Shown here: positions 27,001-33,665 of the stretch, one piece after another
Position numbering within the stretch: position 1 is the stretch's first letter
Layout of the letters: every line of letters begins with the position of its first letter
Assembly (NCBI RefSeq): GCF_022581195.2
Contig: NC_061467.1
Location: 9,734,001 to 9,798,000, forward strand
Length of the DNA: 64,000 bases
Source: Helicoverpa zea
Lineage: Eukaryota > Arthropoda > Insecta > Lepidoptera > Noctuidae
Reading direction: 5' to 3'
The notes under the pieces: model-generated
What the model was told of the DNA's origin: nothing
Database searches by the model: none
What the model saw: only the letters and a program-made list of their open reading frames with translations
Translations under genes and position numbers: made by a program

Positions 27001-27478
27001 TTAAATTGCAAATTCTAGTAGACGTCTGTTATCTTTGACTTTCAATAATTTGAAGATGACAGTCGACCCGTATAGATCTTTAGTCCTTACCTTTATATCA
27101 TTAATCACTTCATAGGAGTCACAATAAAGAAAATGTCTAACAAACTAATTTCTTCCACAGGTCGACATAGTCCTCGCACACGGTGTAACAAGCAAATCCG
27201 AAAGTCAATGGGGTCGTGCAAAGGCCTTTATTCCTGAACGATGGTGCTCCGAAGGTTGGGAGCCACTAAAGGCCTCTAGGGCCCATCCCTTGGCCTCGAT
27301 GCCTTTTGGCGAGGCCTGTCCTGCAACTGGCATTGTTGGCAAAATGCTGGCTGCTTTAACTACCAGGGTTTTGGATAAATATAGACTGGAATGGCATGGC
27401 CCAGCCCCTAGCGTGGCCACTGTTGGCGTTAATAGGATTCAACCGCCATACTATTTTGTATTGCAGAAAGCTGCTTGA
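1..27478 (+). CDS. Mitochondrial-clan cytochrome P450 gene (5' end outside window), 9 visible exons
   Basis: Spliced exons 133-311, 10394-10527, 18277-18368, 20225-20335, 21680-21832, 22243-22452, 24993-25140, 25745-25984 and 27161-27478 join without a phase break into about 527 residues ending in TGA. Numbering below starts at the first full visible codon (134). Visible P450 landmarks are a proline-rich IPGP hinge after an Arg/Ser-rich leader (as in a mitochondrial presequence), helix-C WAAIR, an I-helix region AGVNP at about 338-342, ExxR (EAMR, 393-396), PERW (447-450) and a heme loop at 471-479. Mitochondrial P450s normally take electrons from adrenodoxin in the inner membrane matrix. Oddities: the heme loop reads FGEACPATG instead of FGxGxRxCxG, and the I-helix lacks the acidic-Thr pair. 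No start codon is visible; the AG at 131-132 implies an upstream exon. The family is unassigned: the insect families CYP333 and CYP339 are candidates by guess only. Confidence 0.85.
133..311 (+). CDS. P450 visible exon 1 (leader and IPGP hinge)
   Basis: A pyrimidine-rich tract ending TTTTTTCACCAG precedes the exon, and a GTGAGT donor follows at 312. The frame is open from 62 to 311 with no upstream in-frame ATG, so the initiator is in an earlier exon. It encodes an Arg/Ser/Gln-rich stretch and then VRPFSEIPGPIALPM, the hinge of microsomal and mitochondrial P450s. It ends in phase 1, which exactly fits the GG that opens the exon at 10394 (completing a Gly codon before SYHHT). Confidence 0.72.
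459..674 (+). repeat. 5' LTR of the copia-type element
   Basis: It starts TGTTGG and ends CCTATA. A TATATAAAG TATA-like box lies near 467 and an AATAAA at 617-622. It matches 5092-5307 base for base by eye. The 3' terminus is TA rather than the usual CA. Confidence 0.95.
675..690 (+). other. Primer-binding site
   Basis: GGTTATGGGCCCAGTG begins directly after the 5' LTR. This is the kind of PBS known from Drosophila copia, which pairs with an internal part of initiator tRNA-Met rather than its 3' end. Confidence 0.8.
778..4848 (+). CDS. Copia-type Gag-Pol polyprotein
   Basis: Single intact frame of 1356 codons plus TAA. An earlier in-frame ATG at 733 exists, but the ATG at 778 (MEKVKRNIKPFNGEKY) matches the usual copia Gag start. 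Domain order: Gag; CCHC zinc knuckle 230-243 (CHYCGRKGHKKQDC); aspartic protease DSGASDH from D302; integrase HHCC from H438 and catalytic D506, D569, E605 with D-35-E spacing; reverse transcriptase from about 861 with YVDD at 1042-1045; RNase H with first Asp near 1207 (DSDWGG). Integrase before RT places it in Ty1/copia. In Drosophila copia, Gag is made from a spliced RNA; I did not locate equivalent splice sites. Confidence 0.97.
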   Translation: MEKVKRNIKPFNGEKYSVWKFRIRTLLSELNLLSVIDEEIPGTRSAEWEKNNKAAKSIIVEYLADSYLNYINENGTAQAVFKHFDAIYERKSVATQLALRKQLLGLKLKADIPLIKHFSTFDDLLTELSAAGAKLEETDKVAHLLLTLPNTYDGVITAIETLSEENITLGFVKTRLLDHEVKLKNESRDTSLKILHVEEKYNKNRYNRTKQNYLKNTTFKKTNKQKFVKCHYCGRKGHKKQDCFYFKRQTNIQNNAPERTRQVQTIALQEGTTSNSSFSGFAFMTSAYHYEKDHSTIKFLLDSGASDHITNRDDLFTSFECLNPPLKISVAKNNTFISATKRGNINLISQTGVQGILTNVLFCAEVPYNLISVSKMQQAGFTIIFDDKGTQITKEGKIIMKGKTLNNLIVLEFKIPVIKGESASQACYVNENKYELWHQRLGHISKTKFLQLKCHNMIDDLDEINTVTPNDKLCEACINGKQTRLPFNKVKDKSYIKRPLFIVHSDVCGPITPPTIDNRNYFVLFVDEYTHYCVVYMLTYKSEVFTAFKDYVAKSEAKFNFKVVNLYSDNGGEYLSTEMKNYCRERGISYHLTVPRTPQLNGVAERMVRTITEKARAMLNGTKASKRFWGNAVLTAVYLINITPTKALSQSKTPYEMWHDRKPSVKNLRVFGSTVYVHNKTSKNKFDNRSWKGILVGYEPNGYKVWNTEFEKYETVRDVVIDETNFIESRPSLRPERSNNTYSQDETDNDSVTKSVSYKSHSSGPKSDSSQSDECSTSKIRKIGSHEIPNEPENESESSLKHKNQDKPDEFLNLRRSERLKTCSRKSYNENDYDVYSALSITSNIPKSLNEIKSLNDRNQWEKAVREELNSLKKNNTWTLVPKPSNKNIVDCKWIFTIKNDVSGQPSRYKARLVARGFSQEYLSDYNETFAPVARIASFRFLISYANQYNLLIHHMDVKTAFLNGTLKEEIYMKVPEGVKCKDNYVCKLNKALYGLKQSARCWYETFEQCLKEIGFQNSPVDRCIYMKGKGDISKNIYVILYVDDLVIACADLQTMNNFKAYLMTKFEMTDLHDIKLFLGIKIERHHDKITLDQSAYIETVLNKFNMSDCNPINTPMELKLNYEALNADKKCDAPCRHLIGCLMYIMLCTRPDLSTCVNILSRYTNKNNKELWLCLKRVLRYIKGTIDLKLTYTRNNYNNILSGYVDSDWGGHDCNDRKSTTGYVFKLFDQNTITWCTKRQTSVAVSSTESEYMALYEAVKEALWLKSLAESINLKINKPIILYEDNNGCISIANNPTSHKRSKHIDIKYHFSREQVEKNVIKLNYISTGNQLADLLTKPLPVVSFIRLRKGLGIE
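5081..5091 (+). other. Polypurine tract
   Basis: TTGAGGGGGCG abuts the 3' LTR, the expected plus-strand priming site. Confidence 0.75.
5092..5307 (+). repeat. 3' LTR of the copia-type element
   Basis: 216 bp, same sequence as the 5' LTR, with its AATAAA at 5250-5255. It is followed directly by the TCCTA target repeat. Confidence 0.95.
6298..6502. mobile_element. MITE-like element, AGTCGGCC family, copy 1
   Basis: The left end has AACTTTTAGTCGGCCGA. The right end, GGCCAACTGAAAAATTTGCAGTGTG, is its approximate reverse complement. The internal block with GTATCAGACCGACTAAAAA and a poly-A/T stretch is shared with 20675-21066. No transposase is present. Ends are approximate. Confidence 0.6.
7344..7384 (+). 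mobile_element. 41-bp retroelement 3'-tail insertion with target duplication
   Basis: AGCAGTGGACGTCCTATGGCTGAG(ATG)n is flanked by GAATGCGTGGAA at 7332-7343 and 7385-7396. It shares its core with the insertion at 54145-54203. This is the extreme 3' end of a Lepidoptera-type non-LTR element. Confidence 0.75.
10134..10167. repeat. Perfect 34-bp palindrome
   Basis: The sequence is perfectly self-complementary around GGAATATTCC, with half-site AAACGTATGTTCGGAA. A second perfect palindrome, AAGCGCATATGCGCTT, follows at 10189-10204. Both lie within 260 bp upstream of P450 exon 2. Confidence 0.9.
10394..10527 (+). CDS. P450 exon 2 (helix A/B region)
   Basis: The acceptor is CTTCAACAG and the donor GTAAGG. 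It encodes a run containing LRDKYGDLVRL and VYVFDPEMMRE-like text (LYVFDPEMMRE), typical of the N-terminal beta-sheet and helix B of mitochondrial P450s. It ends in phase 0. Confidence 0.85.
11040..11230 (+). repeat. Interspersed element, family with core CAGCTGCGCAGGACATA
   Basis: GGAATCAGCCAGCTGCGCAG followed by GACATATAACAGTGCACAAGC recurs in reverse orientation at about 47160-47330. The open frame over it is incidental. Confidence 0.55.
14185..14470 (+). repeat. Interspersed Lepidoptera repeat, TATGTTGGGGTCGGCTTCC family, longest copy
   Basis: Contains GAGCCTTTTTCCCAACTATG followed by TTGGGGTCGGCTTCCAGTCT, then GACTACCCGTAACGACTGCC. Related copies are at 15285-15360 (-), 23045-23120 (+), 37395-37680 (+) and 40395-40640 (+). 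It resembles non-autonomous SINE-type repeats common in moths. Confidence 0.65.
15285..15360 (-). repeat. Fragment of the TATGTTGGGGTCGGCTTCC family
   Basis: The reverse complement reads GAGCCTTTTTCCCAAACTAT then GTTGGGGTCGGCTTCCAGTC, the same text as the 14185 copy. Confidence 0.6.
17599..17761. mobile_element. Small inverted-repeat element (about 163 bp)
   Basis: Left AAGGTACGTCTTGAATTCTA + GCTGCCGAC and right GTCGGCAGC + TAGTATTCAAAACGTACCTT form about 30-bp imperfect terminal inverted repeats. No coding capacity. Confidence 0.65.
18277..18368 (+). CDS. P450 exon 3
   Basis: The acceptor is TTGTTACAG and the donor GTATGT. It encodes VYESYCTEPPRFEKSPLCQH and a short Gly-rich tail, matching the position where mitochondrial P450s carry the YES-E...P.RP motif before helix B'. 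It starts in phase 0 and ends with two bases of a Gly codon. Confidence 0.82.
18369..20224 (+). other. P450 intron 3
   Basis: Contains the 411-bp inverted-repeat element at 19095-19505 and a short RTE-like tail fragment near 18400-18470. Otherwise AT-rich with no exon. Confidence 0.6.
19095..19505. mobile_element. MITE with long (about 70-bp) terminal inverted repeats
   Basis: TAAGGTGCTTTATTATTACC plus the following bases to about 19168 is repeated in reverse at about 19433-19505 with only a few mismatches. The termini are flanked by TA dinucleotides, as with Tc1/mariner-type insertions. The roughly 265-bp centre has no coding potential. Confidence 0.85.
20225..20335 (+). CDS. P450 exon 4 (helix C, WxxxR)
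   Basis: The acceptor is TTCTTTGCAG and the donor GTAAAC. It encodes GDETKAIWAAIRALLHDG and then a helix-D-like segment. WAAIR fits the WxxxR that contacts a heme propionate in P450s. The phase fits both neighbours. Confidence 0.85.
20675..21066. mobile_element. MITE-like element, AGTCGGCC family, copy 2
   Basis: Left ACTGCAAACTTTTAGTCGGC and right GCCGACGGTTTGTCTGCAGT are imperfect inverted termini. The internal GGTATCAGACCCACTAAAAA block matches copy 1. It is bracketed by about 40-bp direct repeats (20623-20661 and 21073-21111). It lies in P450 intron 4. Confidence 0.65.
21680..21832 (+). CDS. P450 exon 5 (helices E/F)
   Basis: The acceptor is TTTCCCTCAG and the donor GTAAGT. It contains YRWAIETIGMMIFGIRLGCL, the helix-E segment typical of the mitochondrial clan (WALESIG..ALDTRLGCL in relatives). 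An ORF on the opposite strand here is only a shadow. Confidence 0.87.
22243..22452 (+). CDS. P450 exon 6 (F-G region)
   Basis: The acceptor is TTCTCCATAG and the donor GTGAGT. It encodes about 70 residues of the substrate-recognition F-G region. The text is rich in charged residues (DDEIHDLCSLSKRSLEEL, then ADGSFLVRSEG) and more divergent than the flanking exons. Confidence 0.8.
23045..23120 (+). repeat. Fragment of the TATGTTGGGGTCGGCTTCC family
   Basis: GAGCCTTTTTCCCAACTATG then TTGGGGTCGGCTTCCAGTCT is the same as in the 14185 copy, truncated after CAGTGCTTTGAC. Confidence 0.6.
23378..23400 (+). repeat. (CTAT)n microsatellite
   Basis: About five tandem CTAT units, possibly the tail of a retroelement. 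Confidence 0.8.
24280..24900. repeat. Interspersed repeat block with 20-bp inverted repeat and (GTCA)n
   Basis: TGATGTTACTTGGCAACTTT at about 24285 is mirrored by AAAACTTGCCAAGTAACATC at about 24365. A (GTCA)n run follows at 24604-24632 inside text with CAAATTTCAAGTCAATACGA, typical of dispersed moth repeats. Confidence 0.5.
24993..25140 (+). CDS. P450 exon 7 (I-helix, first half)
   Basis: The acceptor is TTTTGCCCTCAG and the donor GTAAGT. It ends with LAADLLLAGVNP. In the family this position normally reads AGxDTT/S, so the acidic residue is Asn (AAT at 25135) and the oxygen-activating Thr is Pro (CCT at 25138). Confidence 0.87.
25175..25385 (+). repeat. RTE-type LINE/SINE tail
   Basis: GCGGCTTCGCCCGCG, AAAAAGTAGCCTATGT, CAAATTTCAATCAAATCGGT and TTATAATATAAGTAGGAT are the consecutive blocks of a repeat seen throughout moth introns. 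The TATAATATAAGTAGGAT end is duplicated. It lies in P450 intron 7. Confidence 0.7.
25745..25984 (+). CDS. P450 exon 8 (I-helix end, J, K; ExxR)
   Basis: The acceptor is CCCTTCGCAG and the donor GTGAGT, both phase 0, 80 codons. It carries QTALHMFYQLSLHAARQQ (helix I/J) and the helix-K motif CAREAMRLHP with the invariant E and R, then the GGYEIPAG strand. An open frame running from 25604 across the acceptor is intron read-through, not a gene start. Confidence 0.9.
25985..27160 (+). other. P450 intron 8
   Basis: I see no gene, exon or clear repeat; AT-rich. Confidence 0.5.
27161..27478 (+). CDS. P450 terminal exon (PERW, heme loop, stop)
   Basis: The acceptor is TTCTTCCACAG. It encodes 105 residues plus TGA at 27476. 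It contains FIPERW (PERF/PERW), then MPFGEACPATGIVGKMLAAL at the heme-binding site. In ungapped alignment the family FGxGxRxCxG becomes F-G-E-A-C-P-A-T-G-I: the Arg is Pro, the ligand Cys is Thr (27326-27328), and the only Cys is three residues early. No stop or frameshift is seen. Confidence 0.9.
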   Translation, partial: VDIVLAHGVTSKSESQWGRAKAFIPERWCSEGWEPLKASRAHPLASMPFGEACPATGIVGKMLAALTTRVLDKYRLEWHGPAPSVATVGVNRIQPPYYFVLQKAA

Positions 27479-27564
27479 GTTCAATTGTGATATAGGCTTA
27501 AGATTTTTTTGGTGTTGAAGTTGGGTGTGACCAGTGATTAAGAACAGAAGATAATTTTAAGATG

Positions 27565-28021
27565 TCTTCTTCTTTCTCCTGCCCTGTTCCCAAATATTAC
27601 TTGGGGTCGGCGCAATATGTCATTTTCTTCCATTTTCCCCTGTCACTCGTCATACTGACACTCACTCCCTTCCTATTCATATCATCTTTCAGGCAATCCA
27701 TCCATCTTTTCTTAGGTCTTCCTCTTCCTCTCCATCCATCTACATTCATACTTAGCACACACTTTGTTGCATGCGTATCATCCCTCCTCATTACATGTCC
27801 ATACCACGACAATCTTCTACTTCTCATCTTTTCTGTAACTGGCGCTACTTTCAGACTTCCTCTAATGTAATCATTCCTCACTTTATCCATTCTTGTAACA
27901 CCACACATCCATCTCAGCATTCTCATTTCTGTTACATGCACTCTCTTCTCGTCCGTCTTTTTCAATGCCCAACACTCCGATCCATACAGGACGACAGGTC
28001 TAATGACGGATTTGTAAATTT
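27565..28021 (-). pseudogene. 5'-truncated RTE-type LINE, C-terminal end of the reverse-transcriptase ORF
   Basis: Read on the minus strand from about 28021 it encodes SVIRPVVLYGSECWAL, MLRWMCGVTRMDKVRNDYIR, RRLSWYGHVMRRDD and a GRGRPKKRWMD motif. This is the familiar C-terminal tail of RTE/endonuclease-reverse transcriptase proteins in insects. There is no RT catalytic core, so it is a dead 5' truncation. It lies just after the P450 stop, probably in its 3' UTR. Confidence 0.85.
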
Positions 28022-28095
28022 TAAGATGTATATCCTATATATACCTATACTTTGTATATTTTTCTCTTGGATCGAAGTAATTAAAATTGTACTTC

Positions 28096-28101
28096 AATAA
28101 A
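28096..28101 (+). terminator. Possible poly(A) signal of the P450 gene
   Basis: An AATAAA lies in CAATAAATAAAATTG, about 620 bp after the P450 stop. If it is used, the RTE-type fragment at 27565-28021 lies inside the 3' UTR. Confidence 0.4.
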
Positions 28102-31100
28102 TAAAATTGCATTGCAGGAGTTTATTATTGATTTGTGAATAAAAGTGGGTCTCCTTCATTTGACTGTTTTTATGCGTTACGTGCATTATTCCGCCTATTT
28201 TAATATTAATGTTTTTTTCCTATTTCACAAACTTCTGTTAAAAATATTCTCATTTATTTAAAAGGCTCAATCAGCGTTCTAATTTATTTTATTTCTGCTT
28301 AAAAAGCTATAATTCTTCAAAGAAAATCCATCTGGCAAACTCATTAGCCTAAATAAGGGATCATTATATTCCCCTTTTCTTAACCAGGTTTCCTGTAAGT
28401 CAATCAATCACCAACTTCAATGGACAAAGGCCTTTATATAAAGCTCTGTTCTTATTAAGACAGATTTCAAATAAGCAACAAAAGACTGCCTTATTCTTCG
28501 AAATTATGAAATTCGTATTCTCTCGAAATTCTCTTAAAGCTATATTTTTCGTCCCGTTTTACAAGGTTAAAATCGGGTTTGGAAGGAAAACGAAAAGTGT
28601 GATATTGAAAGATAGTGAAATTGAAAAAAAAAATACATCGTCTTTTGTGCTTCTTTGATAAATGTAGGGTTAAAATTGTTTTATTTAATTGATTATTTGA
28701 TAAAAGTTCCTGTGTAAGAATGTATTTTTATTTATTTTTAAGCTTGTTTTTACTATAAGACATATAGGAATAAAAATGTCTAATCTCAATTAATTTTCTA
28801 TCAGTTACGTATTTGTGTTTATTTTCCTTAGATATTAATTTCAAGATAATCTGTGTGAAAAATAGTCATCCTCCTATTAAAATCTTAGGGTAGGTTGCAT
28901 TATAAGATTTTGTAGCGGTAACGATAACTAAACATGCCTTCAAATTGGCCCTAATTTGGAGTTATAGTTTAGTTACATATATGGTGCAATCCACCCTTCA
29001 TAATTATTTTATATACTTTGATACCTTAGGTATTTATTTAGTCATTCCGTCTATAAATATTACCTAACTACTAATTTCTAATCGAATAAAAAAATATGTT
29101 TAATGCTATCATTTAAATAGCGGACAATTATTGGAAATTTTCTTTTTATTCTCTCACCCTTATCCCTGTTCCCAACTATTGCAGTCTTCAGATCAATTCA
29201 GAAAGTTATAACTACTTAAAAATCTATTCATTTCTTAGGCGTTCATTTAGACGATATACTAATAGATAAACTTGAACCAAAAGAATAAAAGTTTTAATAT
29301 TATTGAGCTTAACCCTTCCAGGAAATCTGGCCTGATAAATTAATGATAAAATGTATTCAACTTTTTGCTTTGAACCGCTGTCACTTCACGCGTAAATAAC
29401 GGTCTATTCATTTGAAACAAAACAAAACTTTGTTCGCGTTTTAACGTATTTGTTAAACACGAGTCAATATGTCCGAACCGTATACAAACTTTTGGGTTGG
29501 AGGGCGAAGTGTGAAACTATGTAACTGTGTTTTAGTGGCTCCGAGGCATTTTCAAATAGAAATAGGTTTGTAATTTATGGTCCATTAGCACCGCAAACTG
29601 CTTTTTGTCTGTGGTAGCAGGGGTCCTTCCGAATCATACCATAGATACTAAGTATATTGAGGAGCCTAGTAGATACTAAAGTCTTGCATTTTTCAAACGC
29701 AAGATCCACAACTCAAACAAAATCACGAGAAATATCCTAAGGCCATTGTACCTACATAATGTGCAAGAAGCGTTATATAAATAAATATCGGTCAATTTTT
29801 AGGGTTGCATCTGTTGTCGGTCGTCAAAAACCGACAACAGGCGGAACGCAGCCGAGCAGGAACGAAATGCTCGCAGCGCGCTCGTTAGAGGCTTGTAAGT
29901 TGGTCCACACCAGACGAATTGTGTTTGGCTCGTGCTCGGCTCGTGCTCGGCTCTCCTAGCGCAGACGCAGCTAAAACTATTTATCATATCTAAATCAAAC
30001 CCTAAACTTCGTCGACACTTCATTACATTTCATCTCAAACATTCATCATCCCCATGAAAATTACACAATATCTATTCAAAAGCCATTAAAAATGCAAATT
30101 CCGTTCTCACAAAGGAGGTGTCATACATCATTAGAGAGTTATCTCGAAGCGCGGGAAATTAGCGGCGACGTAATAATTCCTAAAGGCGTTCTGTCACTGC
30201 ATGAGTAGGTAATGGCTAGAAGTTACAAGTGAATAGATACCCAGGCTGGGACTAATGGGGATGATTTGATATGTAAGATTAGGTAGTGATATAATGTTAG
30301 GTACATTCGTTTTTCATGTTACATTACAAGAAGAATTAATTACGATAGTGATTACAGGTTATAGGTATATGTAGGTACCTAAGACCACCTGCTCTCTAAC
30401 ATTTCATCTCATAAAAAATTGCGATCTACCACCATACCACCAAACCAACATAATTATAGTGGATTTAGTGGTTACCTACATCTGTTGGATTAACGGGCTT
30501 TCTTTAATTAAGATTTACAGCAGAGTATTAATTCTCGTCATAAGTGCGGTTTTAGTCGACGTAATCGACACACATGCCACTAGTGAATTAGCTTTTAACT
30601 AGGCTTTTGCTATTTTATTTTAGATACAATAGCCTCTCTCCATAGCTATAATTTCCATACACCCAAAAAGACTTTCCAAAGTAGCTACCAAAACCTTAAA
30701 ATATAAATTACCCTTTATAGCTCCGTAACAAAATGCACATTCACTCACATTACAACGCATTCAGTTAGAGACCCCTTAATATGTCCTTTCGTAGCGAAAA
30801 AAGGTTTAGATGACAATAGACGGATGAGGGAGGTTCAGATCCAGCTACAGCCAATCCTGTGACGTCATTAATCACAAAAACTGCGCTTTAATGGATGACG
30901 AGCGTTTCTTAATGTGATCTGGAGCGAGGCTTCGAGTGGATGAGGCTGTCGTCTTGCCGCGTTGGAAGTGTGTGGTAAATTGAAGCAGGATTTTTATTTT
31001 TTATTTATACGCAGATGGTCCTAAGTGGCATGTGTGATTTTATGGAAAGTTAAGAAAATGTTCGGAATTTAGCTAAGTACATCAATGCTTAAGCTTTTCG

Positions 31101-33472
31101 TGAATTAATGCAAGGGTCGGTGACTTTTTTACTTTTTGGTTCCCCGTCGCGGGGTAGGTAAAAACTCATTTCAACTGTCCTCAACGCTTATATCAGTACA
31201 AAACCAACCCTTCGTCCCTTTGTCTTCACTCTCAGAATATTCTACGACAGAACTTTTTGCCTTCCATTTTCCTTTGTTTTAACTCAATTGTACCGAGGCA
31301 TTTTATATAACTAATCCTAATATTTCATTCAGGGGTAGGCAGGCACATTGAACGGTGATAATGTCAGGGAAATAAATTTAATTTTTAGGCTTTCGTAAGC
31401 TGGTTTAAAAAGGGTAATTATCTGTTTCAAAAAGGATGTAGAAGGTACTTTCCTGGCTATTAATCTTTTAGGCTAATTAAGGTTTCATTTTCTTAGCAAA
31501 ATTTATAAATCTTGTAAATAAGTAAAACTGTTCATACCACAATGAGCATGTCTTGTTTTGAGAGCCCAGAGTTTAAGAATATCTACGCAAAGCAATTGGA
31601 CGTGCATCTAATCCAATTATATTCAACGGACTTATCGTCCCGTTGTGCCTTCTCTGCTGAGCCAATACTCCAGTGACTAATAAAATTCTTCTTTTCATCT
31701 CGAAGCCGCAATCTAATCCATAATGAAATCCTACTAAAGCTCTAGTAGCTTTATCTATAGATTTTTGCATCCACGTAAAAAATCGAGATTGAGTAAGTAG
31801 TAGAAAAATTTCAAAACGACTTTCGCACTATGATCAAAAAGTTACCTGTACATTGTGAACCTTACTTCTATTCCTACAAATAGGTACCTATTCAATATGT
31901 ATGTAGAGGCATAGACATCTTCTTTTATTGCGTACGAGTGTACGTTATCCTACTTGTGAATGGGCTTGTTTCAGACCAATCACTTTATTTTCGGATTTTC
32001 CCCTTTGACAAGTGGAGTTAGGAACTTGGGATCTTTTATTGGGGTAGCACATTCGGGTAAGTTTGATCCGTGACTGAACTGAGAAATGTATGTAGACAGT
32101 AGGTACAGTTAGGTTCAAAGGTAGCTGAACTACTTACTATTTTTTCAGAACTGACTCACACCGTGTCGTCGATAACTTACTTACCAGAGTATTCATGTAC
32201 TTACTCATTTTAAGTTCAGGATTTTTAGTAAAAAGACGTTTGGGTTGTTGAGAAATTATGACCCTTTATGTTATTGGCTATTTTTGAAAATCTTGTTTTT
32301 TCTACTGACTGTACTTAGGTTACACTACAAAGTGCTTATGTATGTAAATAGGTCTGGGGACTCAAAAGGTTTCAATTTAAGATTGACCTGATTACAAGGT
32401 GCGTTTGGTGTAGTAAAAAAAACTAAAATCAATTTTTCTCATTGCTTATGGCACGTCTGAGTGTACTGTAAAGCCTACATTGTATGCCTGGAATGCATTA
32501 TCAACGACCCAAAAGAAAATTAATCGTGGTCATACAATCTAGTAACAAAATCCTCAACAGACCTCCCCAATTTAGCATCCTTCATAAAACGCCGGCAATC
32601 TCACCAAACGTACTAAAGGGACTGAACAATTTGGACAACTGAATATACAACAACTTTATGACCCCCTGGTGGGTACGAGAAGTTTTTGAAAAATGTACGC
32701 AGATAGCGTCCCTTTGAATGTGGGACACTTTGGGAACTTATTTCGTCGGTAAAAGAATCTCTTTTTAGGGACTCCTGGGATTTGAGGGCGAAAGTGTTGA
32801 ACCCTCAACCTAATGGCGTATAGGTCAAGAAATTGAGACTTCGGGTCAAGTCGTTTTGTTGTCTATGTTCGTAATAAAACTCAGTTTGTAAAAGGGGTGA
32901 AAATAATACAAAAACATGATTACGGTATGTATATTCTCATTTAATATAAAAATTATACAAGCTGTTGATTTGCATCCGTGCCATATTCAAGGAGGTAATT
33001 ATGCTAATGATTCTCGACCCAAATCAATAAAAAAATTGGTACGTAATTTTTTTTCTTTCATTTTTTTTCGGAATTCCATAAATGTTATCCAGCCTTATTT
33101 AAACTTGGCGCGTATGTTACTGGCGTTAAAACCGTGCTGCACCCTCACACAAACGCAAACACAAAGCATACGCAACGATCACTCATAAATTTCATTCATA
33201 AAATTGGATTACTTCGGAAATACCACGACATTACAATGACAAAAAAAGCAGTGCATATTAGTTATTTCCAATCTACTGTAATTCCAATCGATTATTTACG
33301 TATTGTATGTCCTCCTCCTGAACTATGGCACAAATGCAAATCAACACCTTGTAGATATCCACTATAATATTTACATGTAAGTTAATGGCAAACCACTTGT
33401 CAAGACTCAAAAATATAAAAGAAACATACAATATGGAAGTTATTCTGGTGTACCAGACATTTATATTTATTG
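28102..33472. other. Intergenic region
   Basis: No gene is supported. The frames at 32916-33188 and 33134-33367 include protein-like text (IVCPPPELWHKC) but lack a start context or splice support and may be old element coding sequence. A 10-bp perfect stem with a 10-nt loop lies at 29811-29840, in a CpG-richer patch (29800-29960). Confidence 0.5.
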
Positions 33473-33665
33473 TATAGATGTTTTATCTCAGGAAAGCGGG
33501 TGACCCATACTTGTGTGTGTGAAAGTACAAGCACATCGTCTTTGTATGCGTAAGCTCGGGAACGCTCAGTATTGGTCGAGTCGCCGAGTCACACAAAGAC
33601 AATGTGCATGTATGTTAACATACACAAGTATGTCTGACTCGCTTTCGTGCGATAAAACATCTATA
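33473..33665. mobile_element. MITE (about 190 bp) with roughly 47-bp inverted ends
   Basis: TATAGATGTTTTATCTCAGG and the bases following are mirrored by ...GATAAAACATCTATA. The ends lie at TA dinucleotides. No coding potential. Confidence 0.75.

Noticed and set aside
27562..28100. Plus-strand frames over the RTE fragment
   Set aside because: They are antisense to the recognisable RTE C-terminus.
32916..33367. Two overlapping frames with protein-like text
   Set aside because: No start context, splice sites or recognised domain; possibly an old element, not enough to call a gene.
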